Source of the DNA: Capronia americana
Taxonomy: Eukaryota; Ascomycota; Eurotiomycetes; Chaetothyriales; Herpotrichiellaceae
Direction: 5' to 3'
NCBI GenBank assembly: GCA_016110215.1
Contig: JADWQD010000003.1
Span: 2,542,001 to 2,606,000 of the forward strand
Length of the DNA: 64,000 bases
Below are positions 11,656 through 22,682 of the stretch, piece by piece. The translations under genes were made by a program, and so were the position numbers. A model generated the notes under the pieces. The model searched no databases and was not told the DNA's origin. It saw only the letters and a list, made by a program, of their open reading frames with translations. Within the stretch, counting starts at the first letter, position 1. Each line of letters starts with the position of its first letter.

Positions 11656-13471
11656 ATGGCAGCCACAGCCTCATATCCAGAGTCCAAGGAGGCCGACTTT
11701 AGGGTCGAGCCTCACGCAAGTGTCGTGGATTCCCCCGCGTTGTCCATTTCCGAGAGTGACAGGGAGGCTTTCTTGAGCTCCTTTACCGCAGAGGAAGACC
11801 GCAAGATCATGCGAAAAGTGGACAAGCGATTTCTCCTGCTCATCGGCCTCATGTACATGCTAAAGAATGTCGACTACACCAACGCCGCCACTGTCAAGGT
11901 CCTTCAAGTCGGCGAATCGCGTAACGTCCTCAAGGAGCTGAACATGACGCCCGACCAGTACAACTGGGTGCAGTCCATCTACTTTGTAAGTCAGGGAGGG
12001 ACGTTGGAAATCCTACCTCACAACCCACTTCAGAGTGCTCGCCAGCTAACTGTCATCAGATCTCTTACATCATCTTCGAAGTTCCGAGTAATCTGCTGCT
12101 TAAGAAGATGACTCCTCGCAACTGGCAGTCTCGAATCATTGCGTCTTGGGGCTTGGTAGGTCGTTCCCCTTACTTCGCTGCCACAATCGCGCTGACTCAA
12201 CCATGGCATAGGTCTTGGCATGCCATGCGGCGGTCCAGAACAGGCAAGGCCTCTACGCTGCGCGCTTCTTCCTAGGCATGATGGAGGCTGGCCTGTTCCC
12301 CGGCCTTGCGGCGCAGCTGTGTAGCTGGTATCGCAGCGACGAGATGGGCAAACCAATCATGTGGATGTTTGGCTTCCAGAACTGTGCCGGCATCGTAGGC
12401 TCGCTGGTCGCCTATGGCATCTCGTACATGAACGGCCTGAGCGGCCTGAGCGCCTGGCGATGGTAAGTTTCCCACGCGCAGATCTGATGTCTCGCATACC
12501 CGTACCCTCTGCGTACTCGCCCTCCTGAAAGCACGTTAACCGTTTTTCAGGGTCTACCTGCTCGAGGGCCTTTTCACCATCCTCTTCGCCGGCGTCGTCT
12601 TCCTCGTTCTGCCAGACTATCCCAAGTCGCCCCGCTCGGCCAAATGGCTCACGCCCCGAGAGCAAGAATACCTCGAACTCCGACTTACGGACAACGCCCC
12701 CCGCACGCACGACAAAGTGTTCGACAAGGCCGAAGTCCTAGCCTCGCTCAAGGACCCGCGCACCTACGCCTTCTGCCTGTCCCAGATCCTGATGAACCTA
12801 GGCGGCTACGGCCTACAGTGGCAGCTCCCCACCGTGACGACAAGCCTGGGCTTCGCAGGCCTGCCGCGAAACCAGCTGCTCAACATCCCCCCCGCGGCCG
12901 CGACCGTGCTGTCCATCATCTTCGCGGGATGGTTCCTCAGCAAAGCATATCTCACACGGCCCAAGTTCATCATGATCATCTGTGCTGGCGCGCTGGCCTT
13001 CTTCCTCGTCCTGTGCTTCAATGTGGGCCGCCATGCCACGTACATTGCCGTCATCTTCGGGACGACGTTCTACTCGGTGTATTTCATCCCATTCTGGGCA
13101 TGTAAGTGCTTCTTTTGTCCGTGCCTTACGGGCGTCGAGATCACGAGCTAACTAGTCCTATCGCAGGGCGGTCCGCAAGTCTGGTAGGCTCCACAGGCAC
13201 GGCTTTCACGCTGGCGTTCCAGTCTTGCATCGGCCAGGTCGGCGGTGTGATCGGCCCACAGCTGTTCCAGGAACGATATGCGCATAATGGATATAAAGTC
13301 TCGTTTGGCGTCTGCGCCGCGGCGATCGGCTCGAGTTGGTTGGCCAATGTCTGGACATGGTACCTGACGCACGACAACGAGGAGGACATCAAGCGTGTCA
13401 GGAGATTGAGGATCAAGGCGAACAGAGACGGCAAGGTGTGGGCAGGCGCGGACGTCAAATACCGATCCTGA
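11656..13471 (+). CDS. MFS transporter, Dal5-like anion:cation symporter
   Basis: Exons are 11656-11985, 12060-12155, 12212-12462, 12551-13101 and 13167-13471, giving 510 residues. Every join restores conserved sequence (for example SAWRW-VYLLEG and PFWAW-RSASLVG). The N-terminus has the family's EEDRKIMRKVDKRFLLLIG, followed by YTNAATVKVL and ISYIIFEVPSNLLLKKM. The middle has RFFLGMMEAGLFPG, and about twelve hydrophobic segments are present. The family (allantoate, nicotinate, biotin and other organic anion permeases of fungi) works at the plasma membrane by proton symport. Its position beside two flavin monooxygenases suggests it imports their substrate, which is inference. Confidence 0.9.
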
Positions 13472-13982
13472 TCCGTGCGTGGATGGATATTGTACGGGAT
13501 GGCCGATGGCCTGCTCGTACTCCCAGTTCCCGATGTATGGGACTATGCGGGTTGGGAGACGATTTATCCCCTACGCGGACAACGTTACCCGCTCTTTCTA
13601 GTACATTCGTTGAGGTTTGCTCGGCCGCTTAGAGTAGATCTTTCCGTCCTGACGACGACACAAAGATAGAGATAGACACAGAGCAGAAAGAAGATTGCGC
13701 GGTCCAATCCTCCTCCCGTTCCGTCGAGGTATGTAGGTATCGAGCGGGTTGCTACGCGCTCAGCAATAGCCATGCCAATATCTTGGCCGGCCGGGCTGCC
13801 TTGGTGCGTAGATGTATTTCCTTTGCCCGGCAGACAAATCGGGTGCTTCATCCATTCGTCACTCACGATTATGCTGTGTGTATCTCCTGCTTCATCCGTT
13901 CGTCACTCACGAATATGCTGTGTGTATCTCCTGTGGTTTTTATTACCGCACACGTCCTCTCACGACTCCTACTTGGACGCCC
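13472..13982. other. intergenic, convergent gene ends
   Basis: About 510 bp between the stop codons of the permease and the GH79 gene. Apart from the 44-bp duplication listed separately I see nothing; it should hold two 3' untranslated regions. Confidence 0.6.
13846..13933. repeat. 44-bp direct tandem duplication
   Basis: Two adjacent copies (13846-13889 and 13890-13933) begin CTTCATCC and end TGTGTATCTCCTG. They differ at only two bases, so the duplication looks recent. It lies between convergent genes. Confidence 0.85.
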
Positions 13983-15694
13983 TCACCACTGCAGGTTCAA
14001 TATGGCCGCGCTCGACCACGGCAGGGTAACGGAGATAGACCCATCCTGAGCGGCCTGCAAGACCTCGCCTTTGGTGACGTTCTTCAGGGTCACTGGCTTG
14101 CCCCCGTCCAGTTCCATGTTGTACGATATCCCGTCAAAGGTAATGCCCGTGATGGCGTCACTCCCGTTCGCGAGAAGGCGCTGCACATTCAAGCCCTTCA
14201 ACGCGGCTGTCTGGCCGGCTGGCAATTGGAAGCTGAAGGTCTCGGTTGGGCGGGGTTTGATATTGGTGGCGGTGCCGGCCCCACTGCCGTTGAAGGTGGA
14301 ATTATAGGCGTTGAGCTGGATGATTGCGATGCGCTGCAGCCGGCCGTCCACGTACGCGGCGTAGGCGTTCTGATAGGTACTCCCGAGCTCGAGGTCTGCG
14401 ATGCTGACGTTGCCGGCCGTCAGGTTGCCAAGGAAAGCCGCGACCATGATGTTCCCGTAGTAGGGAGCTTTGGTGCCCTTTGTTGCGTTGACGGTGTCGA
14501 TTGGTTGCCACGACTGGTATCTGTAGTTTGTTCCCTGGTGCATGTGTACGCGGGCAATCCCCGTGGCTGCGCAGTAGAGGTTGAAGTCGACGCCCCAGAG
14601 CGCGGCACCGAAGGAGTTTGACAGGCCGGGTGCGCCTTCGTTGTACAGGCTGTTGGTCTCGCCTAGGATATAGGGGAGGCCGGTGTAGGCGAGGAGCCTC
14701 GATTCATTGAGGTGCTTGTTGATTGATGACACGGTTGACGTGTGGTTCATTAAGGTACCCTGGAGGGTCACGCCGGGCTGGGTCGCTCCTCCAATGTAGC
14801 TGGCGGTTGTTAGCAAGACATGATCAACGTCGCAAAAAGCCGAAGATGGAGACGGAGACGTACTTGTGGCTGTCGATGAACGCAATGTCCTTGTCCGCAT
14901 TCAATCCGGCGTCCCAGGTCGTGATGAGATTCAAGCTGTTGCCCGTACCGGCAAAGTTGGGCGAGTAGAACTTGAACTTGCCCTCGGCAATGACATCTGG
15001 GCAGTTCTGCTGCACCAGTTGTCTAATGATGCGAGTCTTGTTGAGCCACTCTTGGACAAAGTCGGTCTCGTTCCACCAGCTGGGCCGGACGGGACCCTGC
15101 GAACTGGTCTTGAAGAGATCGGGCTCGTTGCCCAATTCCCAATAGGCGGTTTTGCTAGTGCCGAGAGCCTTGCAGACCAAAGGCACGGTGCCGACCAACG
15201 TGTCGTGGCCTGCTGTGCCGTTCTTGCCCAGGTTGAAACCGTGAATGTACGTCACTCCAGGCCACGTGGAATACGAGTCAAAATACTCGGGACCGATAGA
15301 AATCGTGGTTGGGTAATCTCTGGATCGGCTGAAATTGTAACTGCCAACCAGGGCGTCCGACTGGGACGCATTGAAAGTTGCGTAGTCTCTATGTTCTCAT
15401 TTAGAACCCCAGCCTCGAAGTCCACGGGCCAACGTACTCTGTGTTCCCTCCAACCCGAATGATGGGATATGACCCTTGGAGGTTACGGAGGTTGTTCAGA
15501 AGGTTATACGAGAAGGTGTTTGGCTGGCTGGAGTTTCCGGCAAAGTCTGGGAACGAAGAAAACTCAATCGAGTAGGAAACGAAGGACTCGAGAAGAGGCT
15601 TGCTGGCATTTTGGGCAGGTGAAACAGACAAGGGGATGGCACACGAAGCTACCTGGAGGAGAAGAGCGCCAGCCGCAACGCGTGGCACGAGCAT
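13983..15694 (-). CDS. secreted glycoside hydrolase family 79 (beta-glucuronidase-like)
   Basis: Exons on the minus strand are 15694-15438, 15388-14864 and 14799-13983, giving 532 residues. The N-terminus is a signal peptide (MLVPRVAAGALLLQVASC). The first join restores RVGGNTE-DYATFNAS, typical of fungal GH79. The general acid/base is Glu174 in WELGNEPD and the nucleophile is Glu308 in LGETNSLYNEG. A beta-sandwich domain follows, ending ILNLQW. Many N-glycosylation sequons (NxS/T) support secretion. The family removes glucuronic acid or 4-O-methylglucuronic acid from arabinogalactan side chains. The gene is divergent from the SR-protein gene and has a TATA-like box upstream. No other carbohydrate-active gene is in the window. 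Confidence 0.93.
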
Positions 15695-16310
15695 TTTGGC
15701 ATATGATGATTGAGAAGTGGTTCACTCTGAAGTTGACGTTGTCCTTGACCTTTTATGCAAGCCATGCTGGATGGGTCCTCCAACTGTCACTGCAGTCCTG
15801 CGTAGGGTTCCAGCATTCCGCGGAGCTCGTTTATAGCCGGGTTCCCTAGAGGAGCGAAACTTCCAATTGGCTGGGAAGCGTTGCATTTCAGGAAGGTGAC
15901 AAAAGCTTTGCGGGGAAAGCTTCATGATCTTCGACCCGTTAGACGATGTTGGGCGCGGAGGAGACGTGGACGACATCATGTGCCGGAAGAGGATGCTCCA
16001 GCAGCGGGGCATTCATGAAAGTGCCATCCTACTCGTACTCGTACGCTTACGCTGTTGGCTCTGGGTGAGTCTGATGGAGTTTCGAGATTAGTTTTGAAGG
16101 CAGACTGAAGTTGGATTGTCACAGTGTGGAGCTCCCCGCGCCAAGACGCGCTTGTACTGTCGAGCATTGATGCACCTGCGCAACGTCATTTTCATCGCCG
16201 AAATCGACGCGCAGGAACCGCCAGACATTAACCCTGACCACGGGCAGCTAATCCTTCTACCAACCATGTCCTAGAAGTCTCACAAATCACTGATAATCAC
16301 AACTCTCATT
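15695..16310. other. divergent promoter region
   Basis: About 615 bp between the GH79 start (minus) and the SR-protein start (plus). It contains the TATA-like box listed separately. No coding frame stands out. Confidence 0.6.
15830..15835 (-). promoter_or_regulatory. TATA-like box upstream of GH79 gene
   Basis: On the minus strand the sequence reads GCTATAAACG, about 136 bp before the GH79 start codon. It is a good TATA match, but its function is inferred from position only. Confidence 0.4.
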
Positions 16311-17374
16311 ATGCCTTCAAGATCCCCCTCACGGGGCCGTTCGCCTGCGCGAACTCACACGCCGACTTCTGTACACAGAGCGCCTTCACCACCCTTCAAT
16401 CCCTCACGCTCACCGCGACGATCACCCTCACCGAGGTCCAGGTCCAGATCCCGGACAAGAACACGATCGCCAGCCCATTCGCGATCAGGGTCGCGTACTC
16501 GATCGCCTCATCGTGATGGACTCAACGGTCACGGCCGCGGCAGAAGTCACAGTCGCAGTCGCAGCATTTCGCGCAGCAGAAGTCCAAGTCGTGGCGACAG
16601 ACCATCCTATCGAGAACGGAGCTACACTCGCAGCCCCAGTAGAGACGGTCGACGACTACAGAGTTCGAAGATTGTGGTGGAAAAGCTCACCAAGAATGTG
16701 ACTGAAGCACATCTGCGCGAGATCTTCGGCTCTTATGGCCGTATTGAATCAGTTGACCTCCCGCTCAACAAACAATGTATGTTTTAGCTTGACAACCTGA
16801 TAGTGGCAGTTACTAATGGCGAATAGTCATGACAAATCGCGGGACCGCCTACATTCTCTACGACCATCCTTCTGGATCCGAATCAGCTATTGCGCATATG
16901 CATGAGGCCCAACTGGACGGCGTGTCCATCTCCGTCAGCATTGTGCTTCCACGAAGAGCATTCTCGAGGTCGCCGCCGCCAGCTAGAAATGCCCGATACG
17001 GTGGCCCGCCGCCGTCCCGCTATGCACCACCGCCGCCGAGAGGACCCCCTCCATCCAGGTACCGAAGCCCACCTCCACGGAGAGGAGGATACGGCGGAGG
17101 CAGACGAGGAGCGGAAGATGATACATACGTTCCACGCGACACACATTCAAGGTCACCTTCCCCGCCGAGGCGGCGCAGGAGGTCCCCGTCATACTCAAGG
17201 TCACCATCCCGAACTCCGCCCCGACGACGCGGTCCGCCGCCAGCTCGAAGCCCACCGCGGCGGAGAAGACGAAGCCCCAGTTACAGTTCTCGCAGCAGCT
17301 ACAGCCGAAGCAAGAGTAGGAGCAGGACGAGAAGTCGGTCGAGAAGCAGACCGAGGTACGGAGGCAGAAGGTAA
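16311..17374 (+). CDS. SR-type RNA-binding protein with one RRM (RNPS1-like)
   Basis: Exons are 16311-16776 and 16827-17374 (intron 50 bp with a TACTAATG branch site), giving 337 residues. The architecture is an N-terminal Arg/Ser-rich domain of about 115 residues, one RRM, then a Pro/Arg/Gly linker and a second Arg/Ser domain ending RYGGRR. The RRM has RNP2 as KIVVEKLTKNV and RNP1 as RGTAYILYDH, and the intron splits it after LNKQ. The order RS-RRM-RS/P matches RNPS1, a nuclear splicing factor of the ASAP and exon-junction complexes. It is a housekeeping gene, unlike its neighbours. Confidence 0.88.
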
Positions 17375-18129
17375 ACCGGAGATGTTCGTGTTGGATTTGT
17401 GGATCATGATACCCAAAAGTGTTTTACATTGTCTCCGCAATGGCCGGAGTTGCACCTTATGTGCCTATGAAGGGACATGGAGGATGCCTTTAGCGGGCAG
17501 GAATGGAGGAAGCATCGCCATCTCCGCCACGACCTCAGTCGCTAGAGGCGACGCTTGAGTACTCCTTTTAGGCTTGCCCGGCGGTTCTCAGTAGAGCTCT
17601 TGCGAGGAATGCGAGAAAGCACACTTGTTAGCAGCCATTCACCAAACTATCCTACGACCTCATCTACTATTCGACTCTCGATGCCATGGTTCGCTGTGGA
17701 CTCAAACCTTGTCGGTGAGACCTATCACATTCCATTTTCGAGGCGATTTTAGTTGAGCCGGTCCCTTGCATGAGAAGCGCTTGGCGATGGCGAGTGGAGC
17801 TTGAGCCGCTGATCAGGACCTCAAACTGGCCAAACTCGACCCTCGAATCGCGCAACTTTCACTTTTGGCTCACTTTTTTGTGTGAATCCACGGCAAAAGT
17901 GAGCGTTGTGTGAATGACAGCGCCCTCCCCAGACACGCAGATGCCCTCCGTTACCTCTGTATCATCTTCTACTCTACTCGTCTTGTCATGTTGATATCTC
18001 CAGTCAGACTGCGCGAAGTCCAATTGCTTTACGAATGAGAACGCGTCTGTTCCCTCCAGTCCGCATACCCGCAGCCCTACCGCTGTCGATCATTTCGTCC
18101 CTCCACAATCTCTCCACGCTGATCACACA
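17375..18129. other. intergenic region
   Basis: About 755 bp between two genes on the same strand. No frame with protein-like composition and no RNA gene is visible. The end near 18129 should be the promoter and leader of the RIB7-fusion gene. Confidence 0.55.
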
Positions 18130-20235
18130 ATGAGCACCGACCCCGAGACTCCTGATGGCGCTGACGAGCTCGACCATCATGATGATGATCAGCTCGAGAG
18201 CGACGGTGATGACGACGCTCTCAACGACACCAGCATGCACGATCAAGACGAGGATGAGGGTGGAGCCGATGGAGAAGCCGGAGCAGGAGCCGACGGAAAA
18301 CGAGCACACGGAAGACAGTACACCGTGGTTGAAGACGAACCTCCCGACTACAGCATCTTTGACAATCCACCGAACCTCGCCGATATACGTCAGCGACTCT
18401 TCAGCCTCGAGGACCCGGTCCAACTATCCGTAGCGGATTGGCACACATACTTTCCGTTCGTGGACAATGTCTGGCGCAAGATGAGGACGACAGAATCCCA
18501 GCCAGAAGACCATGCCGTCACGGTAGAGTATTATGCCTGCAGACTGCGGCGCGCGAGTCCAAAGTCATACACGCCTCGCCCGACACCGGAGGGCAAACAA
18601 CAAAGGAAGAAACGAACGCGCGAGGAAAAGACATGTGCCATGACGATGAAGGTGGTTTTCAATCCGAACAACACCTGTACCGTTTCTCGTGCGACGGACG
18701 GAGCGGTCAAACATTCCCATGACCTGGACTACATCGACGGGACGAAAAGAAACACTGGAATCATGGACACCGCTCGCCGGGAGGCGGCTAAAGCATATAT
18801 GCCAGCTTCAATCTACTGGAAGATGTGGGAAGAGCCGGAGAAGATGCACGCTGCAGGCGGGAAGTTTATGAAGATGTCCGACGTTCGGAACGTGCAGTAT
18901 GCCTGGCGACAAGGCCACAATCAGACCGGGCTCAAAGCACACAAGGGCTTCAGTTTGCAACGCGCGCGGCGGGAGCCGCCTGCACCACCGCCTCCACAAC
19001 CCCCTCAGTTTCAGCCTCCTGCGCAGCCTGGCGTTTTTGGTCGATTGGAACCCGTCAAACCCGAAGCTCGGAGTGAACCGGCAATTCGTTGGGACACCTT
19101 ACAGTATCCGCATCATGCGAGGGGCTTTCTGGAATCCTACGTGCCTGACCCGAAGCTGGCGAGTGTGCGGACGCGACCTCATGTCACCCTCACTTGGGCA
19201 AGTAGCTTGGACAGCCGAATCAGCCAAGTTCCCGGAGTACCCACGGCCATTTCTGGCCCGGAGACGAAAGCGATGACCCATTACCTACGAAGTCGACACG
19301 ACGCAATCCTGGTTGGCGTCGCCACGGCCATCGCAGATGATCCTGCGCTGAATTGCCGACTCGTCAATTCCACTGGCTACGGTGGACTTGCTTGGGAATT
19401 CCAACCTCGGCCGATCATTATCGATCCTCATGCACGACTACGAATCCATCCGGAGATGAAGGTGCTCAAAACCGCATCTGAGGGTCGTGGCAAGGCGCCT
19501 TGGGTCGTGGTAGCGCCAGGGGCAATGCTGCATCCTATGGCTGTGAGCACACTGAAGGCCCATGGTGGAGAATACCTCATGATCAACGACTACATCCCTG
19601 CACAAGGTGGTTTGAATTGGGAGGGCATTTTCAACGTGTTGTTTCGGGAAGGCATAAAGAGCGTCATGGTCGAAGGAGGTGGGATTGTCCTTTCTGAGCT
19701 CCTGAGGATGCAGCGCTCACATCTGATCGATTCGGTCATTCTCACCATTGCACCGACCTTTTTCGGAAAAGCAGGTGTCATGGTCTCCCCGGACCCGGCC
19801 TTCGATCAGGGGGGGCGACCTATTGCGACCCGGCTCAGAAACGTGAGATGGCAACCCATGGGAGAAGCAGACGTGGTGATGTGTGGTCATATGAACATCG
19901 ACTATCCTCGGCATCCCAATGGTATGCTGCCCGGTATTGAAGAGTACTCACGGACAGCTCCGGCTCCACCGAATGGTCCACAGGGTAGTTCTCCTTTAAA
20001 CGCGCAATATCCTCCTCAAGCCCCTCCACAGCAACCGCCACCGGCACCACCGCCGCCGCTGCAGCAGCACCGGCCGCCGCCGTCGCCACAAACACCTGCG
20101 GGGCAGACTCAGGGACATAACGCCACGAGCGCTCTGGTGCCACCCGCGCCTCCCACGGCGCAATCTACTACTCCACAACCTGCACCTGCACCTCCTCCAG
20201 CTTCTGCTCCTGCTGCTTCGAAATCACCACATTGA
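18130..20235 (+). CDS. FAR1/GCM-like zinc-finger domain fused to RIB7 reductase domain
   Basis: One uninterrupted frame of 701 residues. Residues 1-60 are acidic (Asp/Glu/His-rich). Residues about 130-265 resemble the FAR1/FLYWCH/WRKY-GCM DNA-binding class, with candidate zinc ligands Cys137, Cys169, His195 and His197 (YYAC, KTCAM, KHSH) followed by HDLDYIDGTKRN. After a proline-rich linker, residues about 325-605 are a RibD-C/RIB7 domain: HVTLTWASSLDSRIS, AISGPETKAMTHYLR, HDAILVGVATAIADDPALNC, SVMVEGGGIVLSELL and SVILTIAPTFFGKAG. RIB7 reduces the 2,5-diamino-6-ribosylamino-pyrimidinone phosphate of riboflavin synthesis with NADPH. The C-terminal 85 residues are Pro/Gln/Ala-rich. Ordinary fungal RIB7 is only about 250 residues, so the extensions are striking. 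Both domains look intact. Confidence 0.88.
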   Translation: MSTDPETPDGADELDHHDDDQLESDGDDDALNDTSMHDQDEDEGGADGEAGAGADGKRAHGRQYTVVEDEPPDYSIFDNPPNLADIRQRLFSLEDPVQLSVADWHTYFPFVDNVWRKMRTTESQPEDHAVTVEYYACRLRRASPKSYTPRPTPEGKQQRKKRTREEKTCAMTMKVVFNPNNTCTVSRATDGAVKHSHDLDYIDGTKRNTGIMDTARREAAKAYMPASIYWKMWEEPEKMHAAGGKFMKMSDVRNVQYAWRQGHNQTGLKAHKGFSLQRARREPPAPPPPQPPQFQPPAQPGVFGRLEPVKPEARSEPAIRWDTLQYPHHARGFLESYVPDPKLASVRTRPHVTLTWASSLDSRISQVPGVPTAISGPETKAMTHYLRSRHDAILVGVATAIADDPALNCRLVNSTGYGGLAWEFQPRPIIIDPHARLRIHPEMKVLKTASEGRGKAPWVVVAPGAMLHPMAVSTLKAHGGEYLMINDYIPAQGGLNWEGIFNVLFREGIKSVMVEGGGIVLSELLRMQRSHLIDSVILTIAPTFFGKAGVMVSPDPAFDQGGRPIATRLRNVRWQPMGEADVVMCGHMNIDYPRHPNGMLPGIEEYSRTAPAPPNGPQGSSPLNAQYPPQAPPQQPPPAPPPPLQQHRPPPSPQTPAGQTQGHNATSALVPPAPPTAQSTTPQPAPAPPPASAPAASKSPH

Positions 20236-20960
20236 TCGAGCAGCGAGCGGGAGAACCAGCGATCCCTCGGTGGACGACGATGACGTCGTAATTTGATCCC
20301 ACAAATCAGACACAGAGTCCCCGGATTCTTTGAGCAAGCTAATGTGGAATGCGACGGCGAAGAGCGAATTAAATGAGCGATACCGAATGATACATGACCA
20401 ACCCCAGGGCGTAATGAAATCACGATATTTCAAATCTGCGTGCAAGCCAAATCTGCTGCGGCGCAAACCACAAAATACCATCCACCTGCGAATCAAGGCA
20501 GATCGCAGCTTCTGAGACGCGGATTTCGGTTCTCGCATACGCTACGAGCTTATGACTTACTTTACGACGAGGCACATGGAAAAGCAAGATTGAGCGGATT
20601 TAGGGCTTCCTAAGTGATAGACTTACACTAGTAGTATCGCCGTCAGGGATTTGAGGCTGGAACGGCAAACGGAACATTCTCTATTTTCTTCTGACTGCAG
20701 GAATTACATATATAGTTTTCCGGAATGGATCAGGACCCCGGCATTATGGTGTCGACGGGCTTACTTTCTGACGCCACGATAGCAACCTCTTGCAACCCCC
20801 TGTGTGAGTGTGTGTAACGTACATATTCACGAGGAGCCACTACCCTAAACATCTTAGATCCCGGAATACTAAAAGTATGCCGCACTGGGTTCGCGTACTC
20901 TGACGCGCGTATGCAAGAACTAAAGTACAAGTACATAAGCAGGCTGAAGCAGAACCGTCT

Positions 20961-20996
20961 CCGTCAGACCCGTCGAACCCGTCGAACCCGTCGGGT
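20961..20996. repeat. 9-bp minisatellite, four copies
   Basis: The unit CCGTCGAAC repeats four times, with the first and last copies diverged (CCGTCAGAC, CCGTCGGGT). Confidence 0.8.
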
Positions 20997-21103
20997 GCAC
21001 GAGTCGAGTTCGAGAGTACTGCCCAACCCAGTTTAGCCCTACACTACCCACAGCTTGTCCTGTACCAGTAGTAGTTGAATTTTTGTGTTTTCGCATCCGA
21101 CAA

Positions 21104-21153
21104 CTACTACTACTACTACTATGCACCAGCCACACACACACACACACACACAC
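21104..21153. repeat. CTA and CA microsatellites
   Basis: A run of six CTA units is followed after a short spacer by about eleven CA units. It is noncoding. Confidence 0.85.
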
Positions 21154-21553
21154 GCTTCTTTTGGTTCAGTTTCCTCTTTCGGATTTGGACGCGGGACTAT
21201 TATCTCTCCGGTTTATCACTTTTCACTCGGGAATCGATAGGTTGACACATACCGAGTACTTAAATTACAGACAGCTTCGTGACGCACTCCGTGCAGTGAA
21301 TGAATGTTATGCCGAGTCTAGGAACTAGTAAAATACCTCGTTCTCCGTGATACTACTCGTACGGGTGCAGATCCAGGAGTTGGGGGCGCGGAATGATCGC
21401 CGCGGTGATACATGGCGATCGATCGCCACGCGTGACTCGTGCCGGGTGTGAGTGAGTTACTCACCAGCAAGGCTGTACCTGGTATCCTTACCAGTACCCA
21501 GGGATGGTATCCACCCAGTGTATATCACTATGGGTGTACATTTACGATGGAGC

Positions 21554-21560
21554 TATAAAA
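21554..21560 (+). promoter_or_regulatory. TATA box upstream of alpha/beta hydrolase gene
   Basis: GCTATAAAAGG is a full consensus TATA box, 114 bp before the start codon at 21675. Function is inferred from sequence and position. Confidence 0.55.
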
Positions 21561-21674
21561 GGCATTAAGTGTCTGTCATGACTGAAGTCGAGGAGGTATT
21601 TTCTATAATACTGTATGTGCTTAGGGTGCACATCAATTACTGTAATATTCAATATATATACTGTATAGTATACT

Positions 21675-22682
21675 ATGTCACTTCACTCAAAGGTCATTGC
21701 GCTTCGGTCGCCGCTCCCGCCAACTGGCAATGAGGTGGAAGGAGGCCGGCAGTTGGCTATCCGATCCTATGAACCATCAACGCCCGATCGATCCGCACCG
21801 ACCGTCGTCTTCCTCCCGTTCTGGGGCGGTTCCGCGTCAACATTCGAGCCCGTGCAGCTGGCATTGAGCAAGACACATCCAGCTTGCACCTCAGTTGCTG
21901 TCTCGTATCGTGGAACGGGATCATCAAGCGGCAGCAGCGAGGAGACTTCATCTCTCACTTCCACTCTCAACTCCGAGGAGGATCCGCTAGAAAGCCACGA
22001 CATACCAGCGCTGGCAACAGATGTGATCGCGCTGCTTGAGACCCTTGCGAACGATGACGGCGAGCAGCAAGACCTGATTCCTTCACGTCAAATCGTGCTC
22101 TGTGCTCATAGCATGTCTGCGAAAGTTGCTTGGGAGATCCTCCACGCCTTGCCTTCAAGCGGAAACAAGAGCGTCAACAAGAGGACCACGGCCGTCAAAG
22201 GATTATTACTTCTCGCTCCTGCCCCACCTGGGCCCCTTAAACTTCCGGCAGAGATGAGGGAGCAGCAATTGAAAGCATACGACTCGCTTGACAGCGCACT
22301 CTGGACATTGAGGAACGTGCTCACGCACAAGAACCTGTCTGATCAGGTGGTTGCAGGATTGGCGACAGATTGTGTCAGCATGAGTCCCGGAGCGAAACGA
22401 GGCTGGATCGAGCTCGGGATGAAGAGGGATTGTCGGGGTGTAGTAGAGGATGTGGTTGCCAGAATTAAGGCGGAACGGCAGCGGGAGGGGACGTTGCAGC
22501 TGAGAGTCCTCGTGGGCGAGAAGGATAAAGTGGAAACGGTTGAAAAGGTAAAGAGCGAAACGGTGGATGTTTTGATCGAGCTGGGACTGGATGTGACGTT
22601 GACTACAGTCCCTGAAGTCGGGCATTTGCTTCCAGTCGAAGCACCGGAGGAAGTGGCGACTGAGGTAGGGAAGTTACTGTAA
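21675..22682 (+). CDS. alpha/beta hydrolase
   Basis: Single exon, 335 residues. The fold is recognised from VVFLPFWGGSASTFEPV (oxyanion-hole region), VAVSYRGTGSS, and the nucleophile elbow at Ser146 in CAHSMSAK. An acid near VLVGEKDKVE and a final histidine in EVGHLLPVEAP complete the likely triad. The elbow reads A-H-S-M-S in place of G-x-S-x-G, so both usual glycines are replaced by small residues. The middle contains an acidic/Ser-rich insertion (SSGSSEETSSLTSTLNSEED). There is no signal peptide, so it is probably cytosolic. The substrate is unknown. It borders the AT-rich island on its 3' side. Confidence 0.85.
   Translation: MSLHSKVIALRSPLPPTGNEVEGGRQLAIRSYEPSTPDRSAPTVVFLPFWGGSASTFEPVQLALSKTHPACTSVAVSYRGTGSSSGSSEETSSLTSTLNSEEDPLESHDIPALATDVIALLETLANDDGEQQDLIPSRQIVLCAHSMSAKVAWEILHALPSSGNKSVNKRTTAVKGLLLLAPAPPGPLKLPAEMREQQLKAYDSLDSALWTLRNVLTHKNLSDQVVAGLATDCVSMSPGAKRGWIELGMKRDCRGVVEDVVARIKAERQREGTLQLRVLVGEKDKVETVEKVKSETVDVLIELGLDVTLTTVPEVGHLLPVEAPEEVATEVGKLL

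Larger units (their letters stand above)
20236..21674. other. intergenic region with microsatellites
   Basis: About 1.4 kb with no convincing gene. It holds a 9-bp minisatellite (20961-20996), a CTA run (about 21104-21121) and a CA run (about 21130-21153). The right end carries a TATA box for the next gene. Confidence 0.55.
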
